Positions 9,521-19,219 of a stretch of DNA of 64,000 nucleotides are shown here, piece by piece. A model generated the notes under the pieces. The model had not been told where the DNA came from. It saw nothing but the letters and a program-made list of their open reading frames with translations, and did no database searches. The position numbers and the translations under genes are program-made. Origin of the DNA: Catenovulum sediminis. Lineage in GTDB: Bacteria; Pseudomonadota; Gammaproteobacteria; Enterobacterales; Alteromonadaceae. Location of the stretch: contig NZ_CP041660.1 of assembly GCF_007289895.1 (NCBI RefSeq), forward strand, positions 992,001 through 1,056,000, written 5' to 3'. Within the stretch, counting starts at the first letter, position 1, and each line of letters opens with the position of its first letter.

Positions 9521-9916
9521 ATGCGCATGATAAAATTTAATGCTTTCTCTCTTTTATGTTTATTCGTCAGTAGCATGGCATTTGCCGAAGAAGACGCATT
9601 CGCTTATTTTGGCTTTGAACCAGACATTATTACCAACTACATCACAACGAAAAAGAAACCTGGATATGTCCGAATTACCGTTGAATTGATGTTAAATGAT
9701 GCTTCTTACCTAGAAGTCGTTGAACATCATTCACCATTGTTACGCGATGCGATAGTCGACATACTAGGTAAAGAGCCGGAAGAAAAAATAAAATCGCTCA
9801 CAGGGCGTGAAGAAGTCAGGAAATTGTGCGCAGAGAAAGTGAAATCTCTGCTGCGCAAAGAAACAGGGCAAGAGTTAATTAGAGACGTTCTGTTTACGAA
9901 TTATCTATATCATTAA
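9521..9916 (+). CDS. Orphan exported FliL-like protein
   Basis: 131-residue protein with a cleavable-looking signal peptide (hydrophobic core then SSMAFA before AEEDAF). The mature part resembles the periplasmic domain of flagellar FliL: a beta strand GYVRITVELML, then HHSPLLRDAIVDILG and a C-terminal helix ending RDVLFTNYLYH. Unlike flagellar FliL it has no retained N-terminal membrane anchor beyond the signal peptide and no flagellar gene is nearby. Its function is unknown; a link to a motor or envelope complex is inference only. The TAA overlaps the convergent glpG stop by 4 bases. Start may be ATG 9521 or ATG 9527. Confidence 0.75.
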   Translation: MRMIKFNAFSLLCLFVSSMAFAEEDAFAYFGFEPDIITNYITTKKKPGYVRITVELMLNDASYLEVVEHHSPLLRDAIVDILGKEPEEKIKSLTGREEVRKLCAEKVKSLLRKETGQELIRDVLFTNYLYH

Positions 9917-10758
9917 GCCTGTGATTGAGCGGGCCGCTTTTCAATATAGGCCCATAACATTCCGCTAATTAAACCACCTAGATGCGCCCAATTCGCCATT
10001 TGCTGACCAAGGATGCCGGAAAAGCCAGCAACTAACCACAATAACATCAAAACAAAAATACCATTTGGGATTTGTAATTGCAGTTTATTTAGTTTGGTCG
10101 CTATCCAAGCGTATCCCATTAACCCATAAACCACACCTGAAAGACCAATGAAGGCAGCATTTTCCATCCTATACTGCAGCAAATGCGCAGTCAATGCCGT
10201 TACGCACGTTATATTGAATAACCAGTTGGCGCCTTTAATGAGTTCCAATCGGCCGGCCAACCATACCCACCAGAATAAATTGAAGATTAAATGCATCCAA
10301 TCACCATGCATCAAGGCAGGCGTAAACAATCTATATATTTCTGTAATTTCGAGCTGATTAACCGAAATTGGAAAACCGAGATACTGATAGATCCAAGGGT
10401 GAAAGCCAATAAATTGAGCGATAAATACGACCACGATCAGCACACCAATAATACGTGTTAATATTCCAGTTTGCTGCCTAAGCGTAGCGAAAAATCCGCT
10501 ACTGGTTGTTTGCTGATCAGGGGTGATATCTTCAATCTGACCTAGCTGCCAAGAGGCATCCAAAAATTTTTCATCATGCGGGTTATCGATAAATTCTTGC
10601 AGCAAATATTGCGCATGACTCAACTGTTCTTCATACCGGATATATACATGAAAATCTGAATTTTCGGGTTGGATATGATTCTCGATATGATTCAGTTGCA
10701 GATAATCAGAAACCGCTTTAGCGGCTCGGATATCTGCAAAACGGGCTAGATGTATCAA
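9913..10758 (-). CDS. glpG: Rhomboid intramembrane serine protease GlpG
   Basis: Cleaves transmembrane substrates within the lipid bilayer. An N-terminal cytoplasmic GlpG domain (about residues 1-65) precedes a six-helix rhomboid core. The catalytic serine is Ser207 in GLSGVVYG and the histidine is His259 in WAHLGG; the HGDWMHLIFN segment matches the HxxxxHxxxN motif of L1/TM2. 281 residues is close to E. coli (276). It is the last gene of a minus-strand run nudE-cysQ-YceI-glpE-glpG and follows glpE by 5 bases, the same pairing as in E. coli. Confidence 0.95.
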   Translation of the reverse strand: MIHLARFADIRAAKAVSDYLQLNHIENHIQPENSDFHVYIRYEEQLSHAQYLLQEFIDNPHDEKFLDASWQLGQIEDITPDQQTTSSGFFATLRQQTGILTRIIGVLIVVVFIAQFIGFHPWIYQYLGFPISVNQLEITEIYRLFTPALMHGDWMHLIFNLFWWVWLAGRLELIKGANWLFNITCVTALTAHLLQYRMENAAFIGLSGVVYGLMGYAWIATKLNKLQLQIPNGIFVLMLLWLVAGFSGILGQQMANWAHLGGLISGMLWAYIEKRPAQSQA

Positions 10759-10763
10759 TTTAA

Positions 10764-11084
10764 TTAATCAGCCTTAGCGAATGGAAAACTTTTACGCCAA
10801 GTTTCAAAACCACCATCCATACTATACACATCTTCAAATCCTTGTTGTGCAATGTACTGTGCAGCGCCTTGGCTAGAGACCCCGTGATAACACACGACTA
10901 TTACGGGCTGATCGAAATCTGCTTGCTGCATAAATTGACTCAAACTACCATTCGTTAAATGAAACGCGCCTTCAATATGACCGGCATTAAATGATTGCTC
11001 GTCTCGAATATCGACCACTTTCACATCATCTGTTGCTAATAAATCAGCGACTTTCTGACAGTCAATATGTTTAAATTCAGACAT
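10764..11084 (-). CDS. glpE: Thiosulfate sulfurtransferase GlpE (rhodanese)
   Basis: Single-domain rhodanese transferring sulfane sulfur to acceptors such as cyanide or thioredoxin. The catalytic Cys65 lies in [14 protein letters not shown], almost the E. coli active-site loop. 106 residues is the normal length. It is directly upstream of glpG and 9 bases after the YceI-family gene stop. Confidence 0.94.
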   Translation of the reverse strand: MSEFKHIDCQKVADLLATDDVKVVDIRDEQSFNAGHIEGAFHLTNGSLSQFMQQADFDQPVIVVCYHGVSSQGAAQYIAQQGFEDVYSMDGGFETWRKSFPFAKAD

Positions 11085-11093
11085 TCGCGCTCC

Positions 11094-11675
11094 CTACTCT
11101 GCGTTAAAAGTGAGGTTAAAGGTAACGGGCACGACATAAGTAATTGAAGGTAAACCAGCTAACTCTTGCAACTTGTTAATGCCTTCAATCAATGAGTAGT
11201 CCGCAGCGTTAATTAATACCGGTTGCAATGAGGTAACAAACAGTTGCTTGCCCTGTGTTTTGACAACAGAAACCTGAGTTTTGATTGTTTGCTGCTGACC
11301 ATGCAAATCCAATTTTGCGTCTAACTCTAGTGTTTTTAATGTCCCCGTTTGTAAGCTTGCTAATAAACCGTCAGGTAATTTAAGCGAAACTACCGCAGTT
11401 TGAAATTTGCTGGTTTCAAACAAATATTGCTGCATTCGCTCGTTACGAATTGGAATATTTGTCTCAACCGAAGCCAAATCGATAGAGACAGAGCTGTTAC
11501 CTTGCGCGTCAATAAAGCCCGATAAGTTTTTGAAGCGATGCGACTCAACTATTTGCGATTTTTTAACCGATAAAAAGTTAAGCTGAGAGGCTGTATTGTC
11601 TAATGTCCAAGCTGCTAATAATTGATTGGAACAAGCCAACAAAACGCCTGTTAATAAATATTTTATAAATTTCAT
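11094..11675 (-). CDS. YceI-family periplasmic protein
   Basis: Exported lipocalin-like protein of the YceI family; family members bind isoprenoid-type lipids, but the ligand here is unknown. A signal peptide ends at ACSNQLLA before AWTLDN, and the mature chain shows alternating strands with family features (the N-terminal W-x-L-D pattern, SVSIDLASVETNIPIRNERM and FETSKFQTAVV). It overlaps the cysQ stop by one base (TAATG), so it is translationally coupled to cysQ. The Cys in the signal peptide core is not in a convincing lipobox. Confidence 0.88.
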   Translation of the reverse strand: MKFIKYLLTGVLLACSNQLLAAWTLDNTASQLNFLSVKKSQIVESHRFKNLSGFIDAQGNSSVSIDLASVETNIPIRNERMQQYLFETSKFQTAVVSLKLPDGLLASLQTGTLKTLELDAKLDLHGQQQTIKTQVSVVKTQGKQLFVTSLQPVLINAADYSLIEGINKLQELAGLPSITYVVPVTFNLTFNAE

Positions 11676-12508
11676 TAATCTAAAATCCTTTGAGTTTTAT
11701 GCGGTATTATAATATCACGCCATGCTAATTTGACATCGCCAATCACAATAAAGTCTGGATTAGCCAACGTTTTTCTTTTGTTATAGCTTAACGCATTAAA
11801 CTCGCTATCCAAAATATTCCCACCCGCTTCATTTAAGATACAATGACTTGCACCTGTATCCCACTCACCGGTTGGTCCAACTCTTAAATAAAAATCAGCG
11901 CACCCTTCAGCTATCAGGCAGCTTTTTAAAGAGCAGCTGCCCAGAGCCACTCTTTCATACTGCTGCACATTGCGAATATACTGATCGACCGTGTTGTTTT
12001 TTTGTACCCGCGAAACCGCCAATCGCAAAGAGTGATGATCTTCATGCTGTGTAACTTGAATGCGTTGCACGCCAGATGCATCTTGCTTAAACGAACCATG
12101 TCCTTTAACCGCAAAATACCAAATATTTTTAGTCGGCCAATAAATCACCCCTAAGTTAGGTTCGCCGTCGACGATTAATGCTATATTGACTGCAAAATCG
12201 CCGCTGCGAGAGACAAACTCTTGTGTGCCATCCATGGGATCTAACAGCCAATATTGATTCCACTTTTTACGTTCTGCATAACTAACAGCACAAGATTCTT
12301 CTGATAATATTGGAATATGCGGCGTTAAGTTTCGCAGTTCATCCATTAGGACTTCATTCGCCGCATAGTCGGCAGAGGTGACAGGTGATTCATCTAATTT
12401 ATGGTAAAGTTCAAATTCACCTTGGTTATAAATGGCCATAATTGCCTCACCAGCCTGATGAGCAATTTTTTTAACATCGGCTAACAGTTCGATGGGGTGC
12501 GGTTTCAT
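11675..12508 (-). CDS. cysQ: 3'(2'),5'-bisphosphate nucleotidase CysQ
   Basis: Inositol-monophosphatase-fold enzyme hydrolysing PAP, the by-product of sulfate assimilation, to AMP. Metal-binding motifs are visible: the EES segment (ILSEES), DPMDGTQEF, and WDTGASHCILNEAGG near the C-terminus. 277 residues compares with about 246 in E. coli. The nudE-cysQ adjacency (4 bases) is common in gammaproteobacteria. Confidence 0.93.
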   Translation of the reverse strand: MKPHPIELLADVKKIAHQAGEAIMAIYNQGEFELYHKLDESPVTSADYAANEVLMDELRNLTPHIPILSEESCAVSYAERKKWNQYWLLDPMDGTQEFVSRSGDFAVNIALIVDGEPNLGVIYWPTKNIWYFAVKGHGSFKQDASGVQRIQVTQHEDHHSLRLAVSRVQKNNTVDQYIRNVQQYERVALGSCSLKSCLIAEGCADFYLRVGPTGEWDTGASHCILNEAGGNILDSEFNALSYNKRKTLANPDFIVIGDVKLAWRDIIIPHKTQRILD

Positions 12509-12512
12509 TATC

Positions 12513-13076
12513 TCACTTAAAATACTTTCGAGCTAAAAATAACGCTGCAACACTGCGCGCTTCGGTAAAGTCTTCTCGTTCCAGCAACTCATCTATATTA
12601 TGAACTGACCAAGGCACAATATCCAAGGGTTCTGGCTCATCTCCTTCTAATTTTTCTGGATATAGTGATTTAGCCAACAAAATATGCATGCTAGAGCGAA
12701 AATATCCGGGTGCCATGGTTAAACTTTTCAGAGAGCTGATTTCTTTACAACCCATACCAATTTCCTCTTTGAGCTCGCGGTCAGCCGCTTCCTCAGGTGT
12801 TTCCCCTTCATCAATTAAACCTTTAGGAAAGCCTAACTGGTAATCATGTGTACCTGCTGCATACTCGCGTACTAAAATAAAGGTTTCATCATCTAGCATG
12901 GGTACCATCATGACAGCACCATTACCTTTTCGATTACCTCTTAATCTCTCATATTCTCGCTCTTCGCCATTGCTAAACTTCAGTTGCAATGTTTCTATCC
13001 GAAATAAGCGGCTTTGAGCAACAACTTCACTTTGTAAAATTAGAGGTAAGGTTTTCTCGTCGAGTCCTTTTTTCAT
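12513..13076 (-). CDS. nudE: ADP compounds hydrolase NudE
   Basis: Nudix hydrolase acting on ADP-ribose, NADH and diadenosine polyphosphates. The Nudix box runs from GLIDEGETPEEAADREL to KEEIG, matching GX5EX7REUXEEXGU. 187 residues matches E. coli NudE. It is first in a five-gene minus-strand run and is divergent from yrfG, the same arrangement as in E. coli. Confidence 0.93.
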   Translation of the reverse strand: MKKGLDEKTLPLILQSEVVAQSRLFRIETLQLKFSNGEEREYERLRGNRKGNGAVMMVPMLDDETFILVREYAAGTHDYQLGFPKGLIDEGETPEEAADRELKEEIGMGCKEISSLKSLTMAPGYFRSSMHILLAKSLYPEKLEGDEPEPLDIVPWSVHNIDELLEREDFTEARSVAALFLARKYFK

Positions 13077-13082
13077 GTTTTC

Positions 13083-13091
13083 TGGTATAAT
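13083..13091 (+). promoter_or_regulatory. Extended -10 promoter for yrfG
   Basis: TGGTATAAT is a perfect extended -10 element located about 34 bases before the yrfG ATG; no good -35 is present. It lies just upstream of the divergent nudE start. Confidence 0.55.
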
Positions 13092-13124
13092 TTGCTAACT
13101 TTCAGTCAACATATACCATTAATC

Positions 13125-13802
13125 ATGAAGCTGCAATGGCAAGATATAGATACTGTATTATTAGACATGGACGGCACTCTGCTAGACCTGCATTTTGACA
13201 ATTATTTTTGGATGCAGCATTTACCTAATCGTTATTCCGAACTAAAAGGTCTTAACCCAATTGAAGTGAGCGAGGATCTAAATCGAAGATACCAAGATTT
13301 GCAGGGGCAACTAAAATGGTACTGTTTTGATTATTGGGCTGAACAATTAGAGTTAAATATTATGCAACTCAAACACGAAGTGGTGCATTTAATTCAAATC
13401 AGACCCGGCGTGATAGAGTTTTTACAAGCTTTAAAAAATGCCCCTTTTAAAGTGATTTTGTTAACCAATTCACACCGTGATGGTATGCAGCTTAAATTTG
13501 ATAAAACAGGCATTGACCTTTATTTTGACGAGATTGTCAGCAGTCATGATTACGGCTTTAGTAAAGAGCAGCAATTATTTTGGCAGCAAGCTGAACAACA
13601 ACTCGGTTTCAATAAAACACGCAGTTTATTTATTGATGACAGTTTAGCCGTGCTCGCTGCTGCAAAACAATTTGGTATTAAGCACATACTCGCGATTGAT
13701 AACCCTGACAGCCAACAACCGAAAAGAGTCATTTCTGACTACAGGGCAATTAGTGACTATCAAGCACTGACAGAATCACTTGCGAAATTTGTAGGTGAAT
13801 GA
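13125..13802 (+). CDS. yrfG: GMP/IMP nucleotidase YrfG (HAD family)
   Basis: Haloacid-dehalogenase-like phosphatase; the E. coli homologue dephosphorylates purine nucleotides. Motif I is LDMDGTLLDL near residues 14-23, motif II LLTNSHRDG, and motif III/IV FIDDSLAVLAAA. The ATG at 13125 gives MKLQWQDIDTVLLDMDGT, which aligns with the E. coli N-terminus and 225 residues; an upstream TTG would extend into the promoter. Divergent from nudE. Confidence 0.9.
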   Translation: MKLQWQDIDTVLLDMDGTLLDLHFDNYFWMQHLPNRYSELKGLNPIEVSEDLNRRYQDLQGQLKWYCFDYWAEQLELNIMQLKHEVVHLIQIRPGVIEFLQALKNAPFKVILLTNSHRDGMQLKFDKTGIDLYFDEIVSSHDYGFSKEQQLFWQQAEQQLGFNKTRSLFIDDSLAVLAAAKQFGIKHILAIDNPDSQQPKRVISDYRAISDYQALTESLAKFVGE

Positions 13803-13837
13803 GTTCTGAAGGTTTTAAAAACGCTGGTCGCTAAATT

Positions 13838-14113
13838 TTATTTTAAGTAGTGGACTTTGATCAAATGATAACCAAATTTAGTCTTAACAGGGCCCACTAT
13901 CTCACCCGCTTTAGCAGAAAATACCGCAGCATCAAATGCTTTGACCATAGTACCCCGCTTAAACTCACCCAAATCGCCCCCCTTTTTGCCAGTCGGACAA
14001 TTTGAATAACGTTTCGCAAGCATCGCAAAATCCGCCCCTTTTTCCAGCGCTTTTTGAATTTCAGCGATTTTATCTGGGTTGCGTGTCAGTATGTGTTGTG
14101 CCGAAGCAAACAT
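13838..14113 (-). CDS. ppiC: Peptidyl-prolyl cis-trans isomerase PpiC (parvulin)
   Basis: Small cytoplasmic parvulin. It contains the rotamase domain almost alone: SAQHILT at the start, the segment GADFAMLAKRYSNCPTGKKG, then GDLGEF and the terminal FGYHLIKVHY. The start at 14113 gives 91 residues, matching the family, and is preceded by AGGA with 6-base spacing; an ATG 39 bases upstream (14152) is also in frame with AAGG further away. It lies downstream of the purA terminator and is probably transcribed separately. Confidence 0.93.
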   Translation of the reverse strand: MFASAQHILTRNPDKIAEIQKALEKGADFAMLAKRYSNCPTGKKGGDLGEFKRGTMVKAFDAAVFSAKAGEIVGPVKTKFGYHLIKVHYLK

Positions 14114-14169
14114 CTGTTTTCCTGAACGTTTTTTACCTGCGTAAACGACCATGATTCTTCAACCTTAAA

Positions 14170-14198
14170 CATTAAAAAGCCGGCTAATGTGCCGGCTT
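14170..14198 (-). terminator. Rho-independent terminator of purA
   Basis: Stem AAGCCGGC / GCCGGCTT with a 6-base loop; on the minus strand it is followed by TTTTTAAT. It lies 32 bases past the purA stop. Confidence 0.85.
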
Positions 14199-14229
14199 AT
14201 CATTACACTCTGCTTTTTTTAATTCGTAT

Positions 14230-15561
<1,332 letters not shown>

Positions 15562-15638
15562 CTACCAATTTGCGCGCTTAAAATCATTAATAAAAGCAGA
15601 ATAAATTAGCCTGTTTTGCACTAACTTATGTTCAACCA

Positions 15639-15821
15639 TCAGTTTAACCATAAAATGATAGTACCAACCAATAGCAAGCCCCCTCCGATCACTCTCAATT
15701 GATTTTCCGGCGTTGTCGCCATCTGAATAAGATAACGCCTCCATTTATTGGGGAATAAAAAAGGCCCAATCCCTTCAAGAATCAAAAAGAGTGCAATCAG
15801 TTTTAACCAGTCAATATCCAT
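15639..15821 (-). CDS. yjeT: DUF2065 inner membrane protein (YjeT-like)
   Basis: Small membrane protein of unknown function, 60 residues with two hydrophobic helices. Family features are LILEGIGPFLFPNKWRR in the first helix-loop and GGGLLLVGTIILW in the second. The start at 15821 (MDIDWLKL) fits relatives of about 60-65 residues; a longer reading would add 30 non-conserved residues. It lies between hflC and purA as in E. coli, but here is separated from hflC by an inserted opposite-strand lipoprotein gene. Confidence 0.85.
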   Translation of the reverse strand: MDIDWLKLIALFLILEGIGPFLFPNKWRRYLIQMATTPENQLRVIGGGLLLVGTIILWLN

Positions 15822-16011
15822 AGTTTCATTATTAAATTTCAAGGTGAATTTCAGCTGTCTAATTAAGCTGATAAAAGTGGAAACCAAATCACACTTTAAT
15901 CTAATCAACACTAAAATTATACAGCAGAGAATTGAAAGTTAAGCAAAATAATCTACATTGAAATGGTGATACACAAGTTCGTTAAACAAAAGCAATATAC
16001 GGAAAACAAAA

Positions 16012-17034
16012 ATGTCAAAAAAAACAACACTCGCACTGCTTATCTCGGCGATTTTATGTGGATGTTCACTTGAAATCGAAACCGATGAGGAAAACAACAA
16101 TGAGCCTGATAATCAGGTACAAGACTCAGATAACGATGGCTTTAACGATAATGATGATCGATTTCCGCATGATCCAAACGAATGGGCAGACGCAGATTTA
16201 GATGGTGTTGGCGATAATACTGACAACTGTTTGGAAATACCGAACCCAAATCAGTTCGATGAAAATGAGAATTCAGTCGGCGATGCCTGTGATATTTTTG
16301 CATTTGATCAATCTGCAATTCCATTTACCTCAGACGAAGATAATTTAGAAGGGATAGTCGCTTGGAACGTCGGCGCACCTGCAATAGAGGATGAAAATAC
16401 CGGCCATCGTATCCCAGACCCTTATTACCTCGAAAATATCAATGAATATGCATACTATTACCTAGCTTCTCGCGACTACGCACAAATAAACCCCAATAGC
16501 CCAGGTGTAATTGCCGCCACAGATGGTGCTATGACAGGATTTCCTCACTTTGCCAATGCAATGCAGACATACGGCTATAGTGAATCTGATATCAGGTTAA
16601 GATTTGGATTAATGACATTAGGAGATGATGTTGAAGGTGTGGATTGGCAGTTAAACGGTGATACTGAGACCCGTTATTATACTGGTGGTACTTTTTCTAT
16701 CGAGTTAGATGAAACAACAATTTTGTCCGGTGATATGCCGCAATTAACATTGGATATAAAATACAATGTTGCGCAAAATCCTTTAGACGATGAGATTTCC
16801 GGTATAACCGAGCCAGTTGATTCGCAAAGCATTAATGTGGTTGCGGATGATAATGTAATGCAGATCATGGCTAACGCATTTTTAGCCGATGTAGCACAAT
16901 CTGATGTCGGTTTAAGACTTGTTTTTGATTCAATTCAACCCGCAGGTCAATCAGAATATGAAGATGTGAACAATGCTCGAGGGGGCGCGTATTTTGAGCC
17001 ACAAAATGGTCGTTTGGAAATCGTACAAGACTAA
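16012..17034 (+). CDS. Acidic lipoprotein with thrombospondin type-3-like calcium repeats
   Basis: 340 residues. A lipoprotein signal peptide ends at LCGC (Cys18 lipidated), followed by an Asp/Asn/Glu-rich linker. Residues about 38-95 hold Asp-rich repeats (DSDNDGFNDNDDRFP, DADLDGVGDNTDNC) typical of thrombospondin type-3/OmpA-linker calcium-binding repeats. The remaining 240 residues form a beta-rich acidic domain that I do not recognise. It is encoded opposite to, and between, hflC and yjeT, genes usually adjacent, and has its own terminator, so it looks like an insertion. Probably outer-membrane anchored; function unknown. Confidence 0.8.
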   Translation: MSKKTTLALLISAILCGCSLEIETDEENNNEPDNQVQDSDNDGFNDNDDRFPHDPNEWADADLDGVGDNTDNCLEIPNPNQFDENENSVGDACDIFAFDQSAIPFTSDEDNLEGIVAWNVGAPAIEDENTGHRIPDPYYLENINEYAYYYLASRDYAQINPNSPGVIAATDGAMTGFPHFANAMQTYGYSESDIRLRFGLMTLGDDVEGVDWQLNGDTETRYYTGGTFSIELDETTILSGDMPQLTLDIKYNVAQNPLDDEISGITEPVDSQSINVVADDNVMQIMANAFLADVAQSDVGLRLVFDSIQPAGQSEYEDVNNARGGAYFEPQNGRLEIVQD

Positions 17035-17080
17035 CCCTGATTAACGAATTGCCTTCAAAGGTGCCTTTAGTTAAAAGATA

Positions 17081-17118
17081 AAAAAATCCCCTTTCAATTT
17101 TATTGAAAGGGGATTTTT
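17081..17118. terminator. Bidirectional terminator between the lipoprotein gene and hflC
   Basis: A long perfect stem with arms AATCCCCTTTCAA / TTGAAAGGGGATT flanked by A and T runs on both sides, so it can end both the plus-strand lipoprotein transcript and the minus-strand hfl transcript. Confidence 0.88.
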
Positions 17119-17154
17119 ATTAATTTGTACTAATAGGCGGTTTGTTGTAGTCGT

Positions 17155-18030
17155 TTACTTACCAACTTGCCCCATATACTTAAAGAATTCACCGTCTGGT
17201 TTCACCAACATTACGTCATTTTTGCTATGGAAGCTTTCTTTATATGCATCTAAGCTACGTAAAAAGGCGTAAAACTCTGGATTTTGGTTATACACATCGG
17301 CGTAAATCTTTGCCGCTTGTGCATCCCCTTCACCTTTAACCGATCTTAAATTACGTTCTGCATCGGCAATCATAACAGTAATTTTCGCATCAATATCTGC
17401 TTTAATAAATTCGGCTTGCTCTTTACCTTGCGATCTGTGCTCAGCGGCAACGGCATTACGCTCTGCACGCATCCGATCATAAATGAAGCTACTCACCTCT
17501 TCTGGTAAGTTAATCTTCTTTACACGCACATCAACCACTTCAATACCTAACTCTCTAGCACTTTCAGCGACCAACAATAAAGCTTTATCCATTAACTCAT
17601 CACGCTCGCCAGATACAATTTCAGCGATCGTACGTGAACCAATTTCACTTCTTAGGCCATTGCTAAACTTGCGGTCAAGTAACCCTTCTGCATTAGATTT
17701 AATGCCACTGGTCTTCAAGTAATAAGTTTCAAAATCCTCAATACGCCATTTAACATATGAATCGACAATTAAATCTTTCTTTTCAGATGTTACAAAACGG
17801 TCAGCTTCACCATCTAAAGTTTGAATACGAGCATCTAAAATTCTCACTTTTTCGATCAATGGAATTTTTAAATGTAACCCTGGCTCGTATACCACAGTGG
17901 TGTTTTGGCTATCACGTTTTACTTTACCAAACTGGATAACAATCCCCCGCTGGCCTTCATTAATCACGAACAAGGAAGAATAAGCAGCAATAAACACGCC
18001 TACGATAAGCGCTACTATTACATTTTTCAT
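17155..18030 (-). CDS. hflC: FtsH protease modulator HflC
   Basis: SPFH/prohibitin-family membrane protein that forms the HflKC complex around FtsH. An N-terminal membrane helix (residues 4-22) is followed by the band-7 domain, with INEGQRGIVIQFGKV near its start. The ATG at 18030 is preceded by AGGAGGG at ideal spacing and gives MKNVIVALIVG like E. coli; 291 residues. It begins one base after the hflK stop. Terminated by the bidirectional hairpin at 17081-17118. Confidence 0.95.
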   Translation of the reverse strand: MKNVIVALIVGVFIAAYSSLFVINEGQRGIVIQFGKVKRDSQNTTVVYEPGLHLKIPLIEKVRILDARIQTLDGEADRFVTSEKKDLIVDSYVKWRIEDFETYYLKTSGIKSNAEGLLDRKFSNGLRSEIGSRTIAEIVSGERDELMDKALLLVAESARELGIEVVDVRVKKINLPEEVSSFIYDRMRAERNAVAAEHRSQGKEQAEFIKADIDAKITVMIADAERNLRSVKGEGDAQAAKIYADVYNQNPEFYAFLRSLDAYKESFHSKNDVMLVKPDGEFFKYMGQVGK

Positions 18031-18031
18031 T

Positions 18032-19204
18032 TTAACGCCCTCCTGAGTAACGATTGCTTTCACGAACACTTGAAGACTGATTGCTTCGTGATTGATTCAC
18101 CGGCGGAGAATACTGCCCAGATTTTGGTGTCTGATCAGCTGTCGAACTGCTTTGATTACTTTTTTGCTGCTCTAATATTTTATCCAAAGGCAGATAAATC
18201 ATGTTGCCGCTCCCTTCAGAATCCAACAATATTTTTGTGGTATTAGAATATACCTGCTCCATAGTATCTATATACAAACGCTGTCGAGTAACTTCAGGTG
18301 CAGCTTCATACTCAGGTAATAACTTTTCAAAGCGCGCAACTTCACCTCTAGCTTCTAAAATAACACGTTGTTTGTAAGCTTTGGCTTCTTCTTCCATACG
18401 GCGGACGACACCTCGCGCTTCCGGCTCACGAGCCCTAGCATAAGCTTGTGCTTCCTGGATGTAGCGGTTTTCATCTTCCTGTGCAGCGATAGCATCATCA
18501 AATGCAGGTTTCACTTGCTCTGGCGGACGAACAGCCAAGAAGTTCATATCCACTACCTGTAAACCCAAGTTGTATTTATCTATGGTGTTTTCCAGCAATT
18601 GCCAAGTGCTTTGGCGCACTTCTTCACGGCCTGTAGTCAACACGTTGTCCATGGTGGTATGACCAACAACATAACGTAATGCGCTGTCTGTAGCCTGACG
18701 TAAACTGTAAATTGGTTCGGTCACACTAAATAAAAAATCACGAGGATTTTCAATTCGGTACTGAACTTCCATCTCCACCATAACGACATTTTCGTCTTTC
18801 GTTAACATCATTCCACTGGAAGTCAGAGAGGCTACACTTTCAACGTTTACAGGGATCACTTTATCTGCAAACGCCGGTTGCCATTGCAAACCAGGTTCAA
18901 TAATGCTGTGAAATTGACCAAAACGTAATACAACCCCACGCTCTGCTTCGCGTATCGTTGATAAACCTAAATAACCCCAGACAAACAAAAGTATAACAGC
19001 GACCAGTATTAATCCAGAGCTGCTAAATCCACCACCATTTTGTGGGTCCGATGAACCACCGCCACCTTTACCACCAAATGAACGGCGAATTTTCTTCATT
19101 GTGTCTTTATAGATTTCGTCTAAATCAGGTGGACCTTGATTCTTGCCACCACGATTTCCCCACGGGTCTTTGTTGTTACTATTACCCGGTTCGTTCCAGG
19201 CCAT
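18032..19204 (-). CDS. hflK: FtsH protease modulator HflK
   Basis: Partner of HflC in the large HflKC cage. It begins MAWNEPGN as in E. coli, has a Gly-rich N-terminal cytoplasmic segment, one membrane helix (about residues 68-88), then the band-7 domain with EAERGVVLRFGQF. The C-terminal 40 residues are Ser/Gln/Pro-rich and probably disordered. The start at 19204 has GGAG about 8 bases upstream. It lies 15 bases after hflX in the mutL-miaA-hfq-hflX-hflK-hflC series. Confidence 0.95.
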   Translation of the reverse strand: MAWNEPGNSNNKDPWGNRGGKNQGPPDLDEIYKDTMKKIRRSFGGKGGGGSSDPQNGGGFSSSGLILVAVILLFVWGYLGLSTIREAERGVVLRFGQFHSIIEPGLQWQPAFADKVIPVNVESVASLTSSGMMLTKDENVVMVEMEVQYRIENPRDFLFSVTEPIYSLRQATDSALRYVVGHTTMDNVLTTGREEVRQSTWQLLENTIDKYNLGLQVVDMNFLAVRPPEQVKPAFDDAIAAQEDENRYIQEAQAYARAREPEARGVVRRMEEEAKAYKQRVILEARGEVARFEKLLPEYEAAPEVTRQRLYIDTMEQVYSNTTKILLDSEGSGNMIYLPLDKILEQQKSNQSSSTADQTPKSGQYSPPVNQSRSNQSSSVRESNRYSGGR

Positions 19205-19219
19205 GATGCACTCCAATAA

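Noticed and set aside
15562-15744. Short minus-strand frame overlapping yjeT
   Set aside because: It is in a different frame from the conserved DUF2065 protein and shows no family features.
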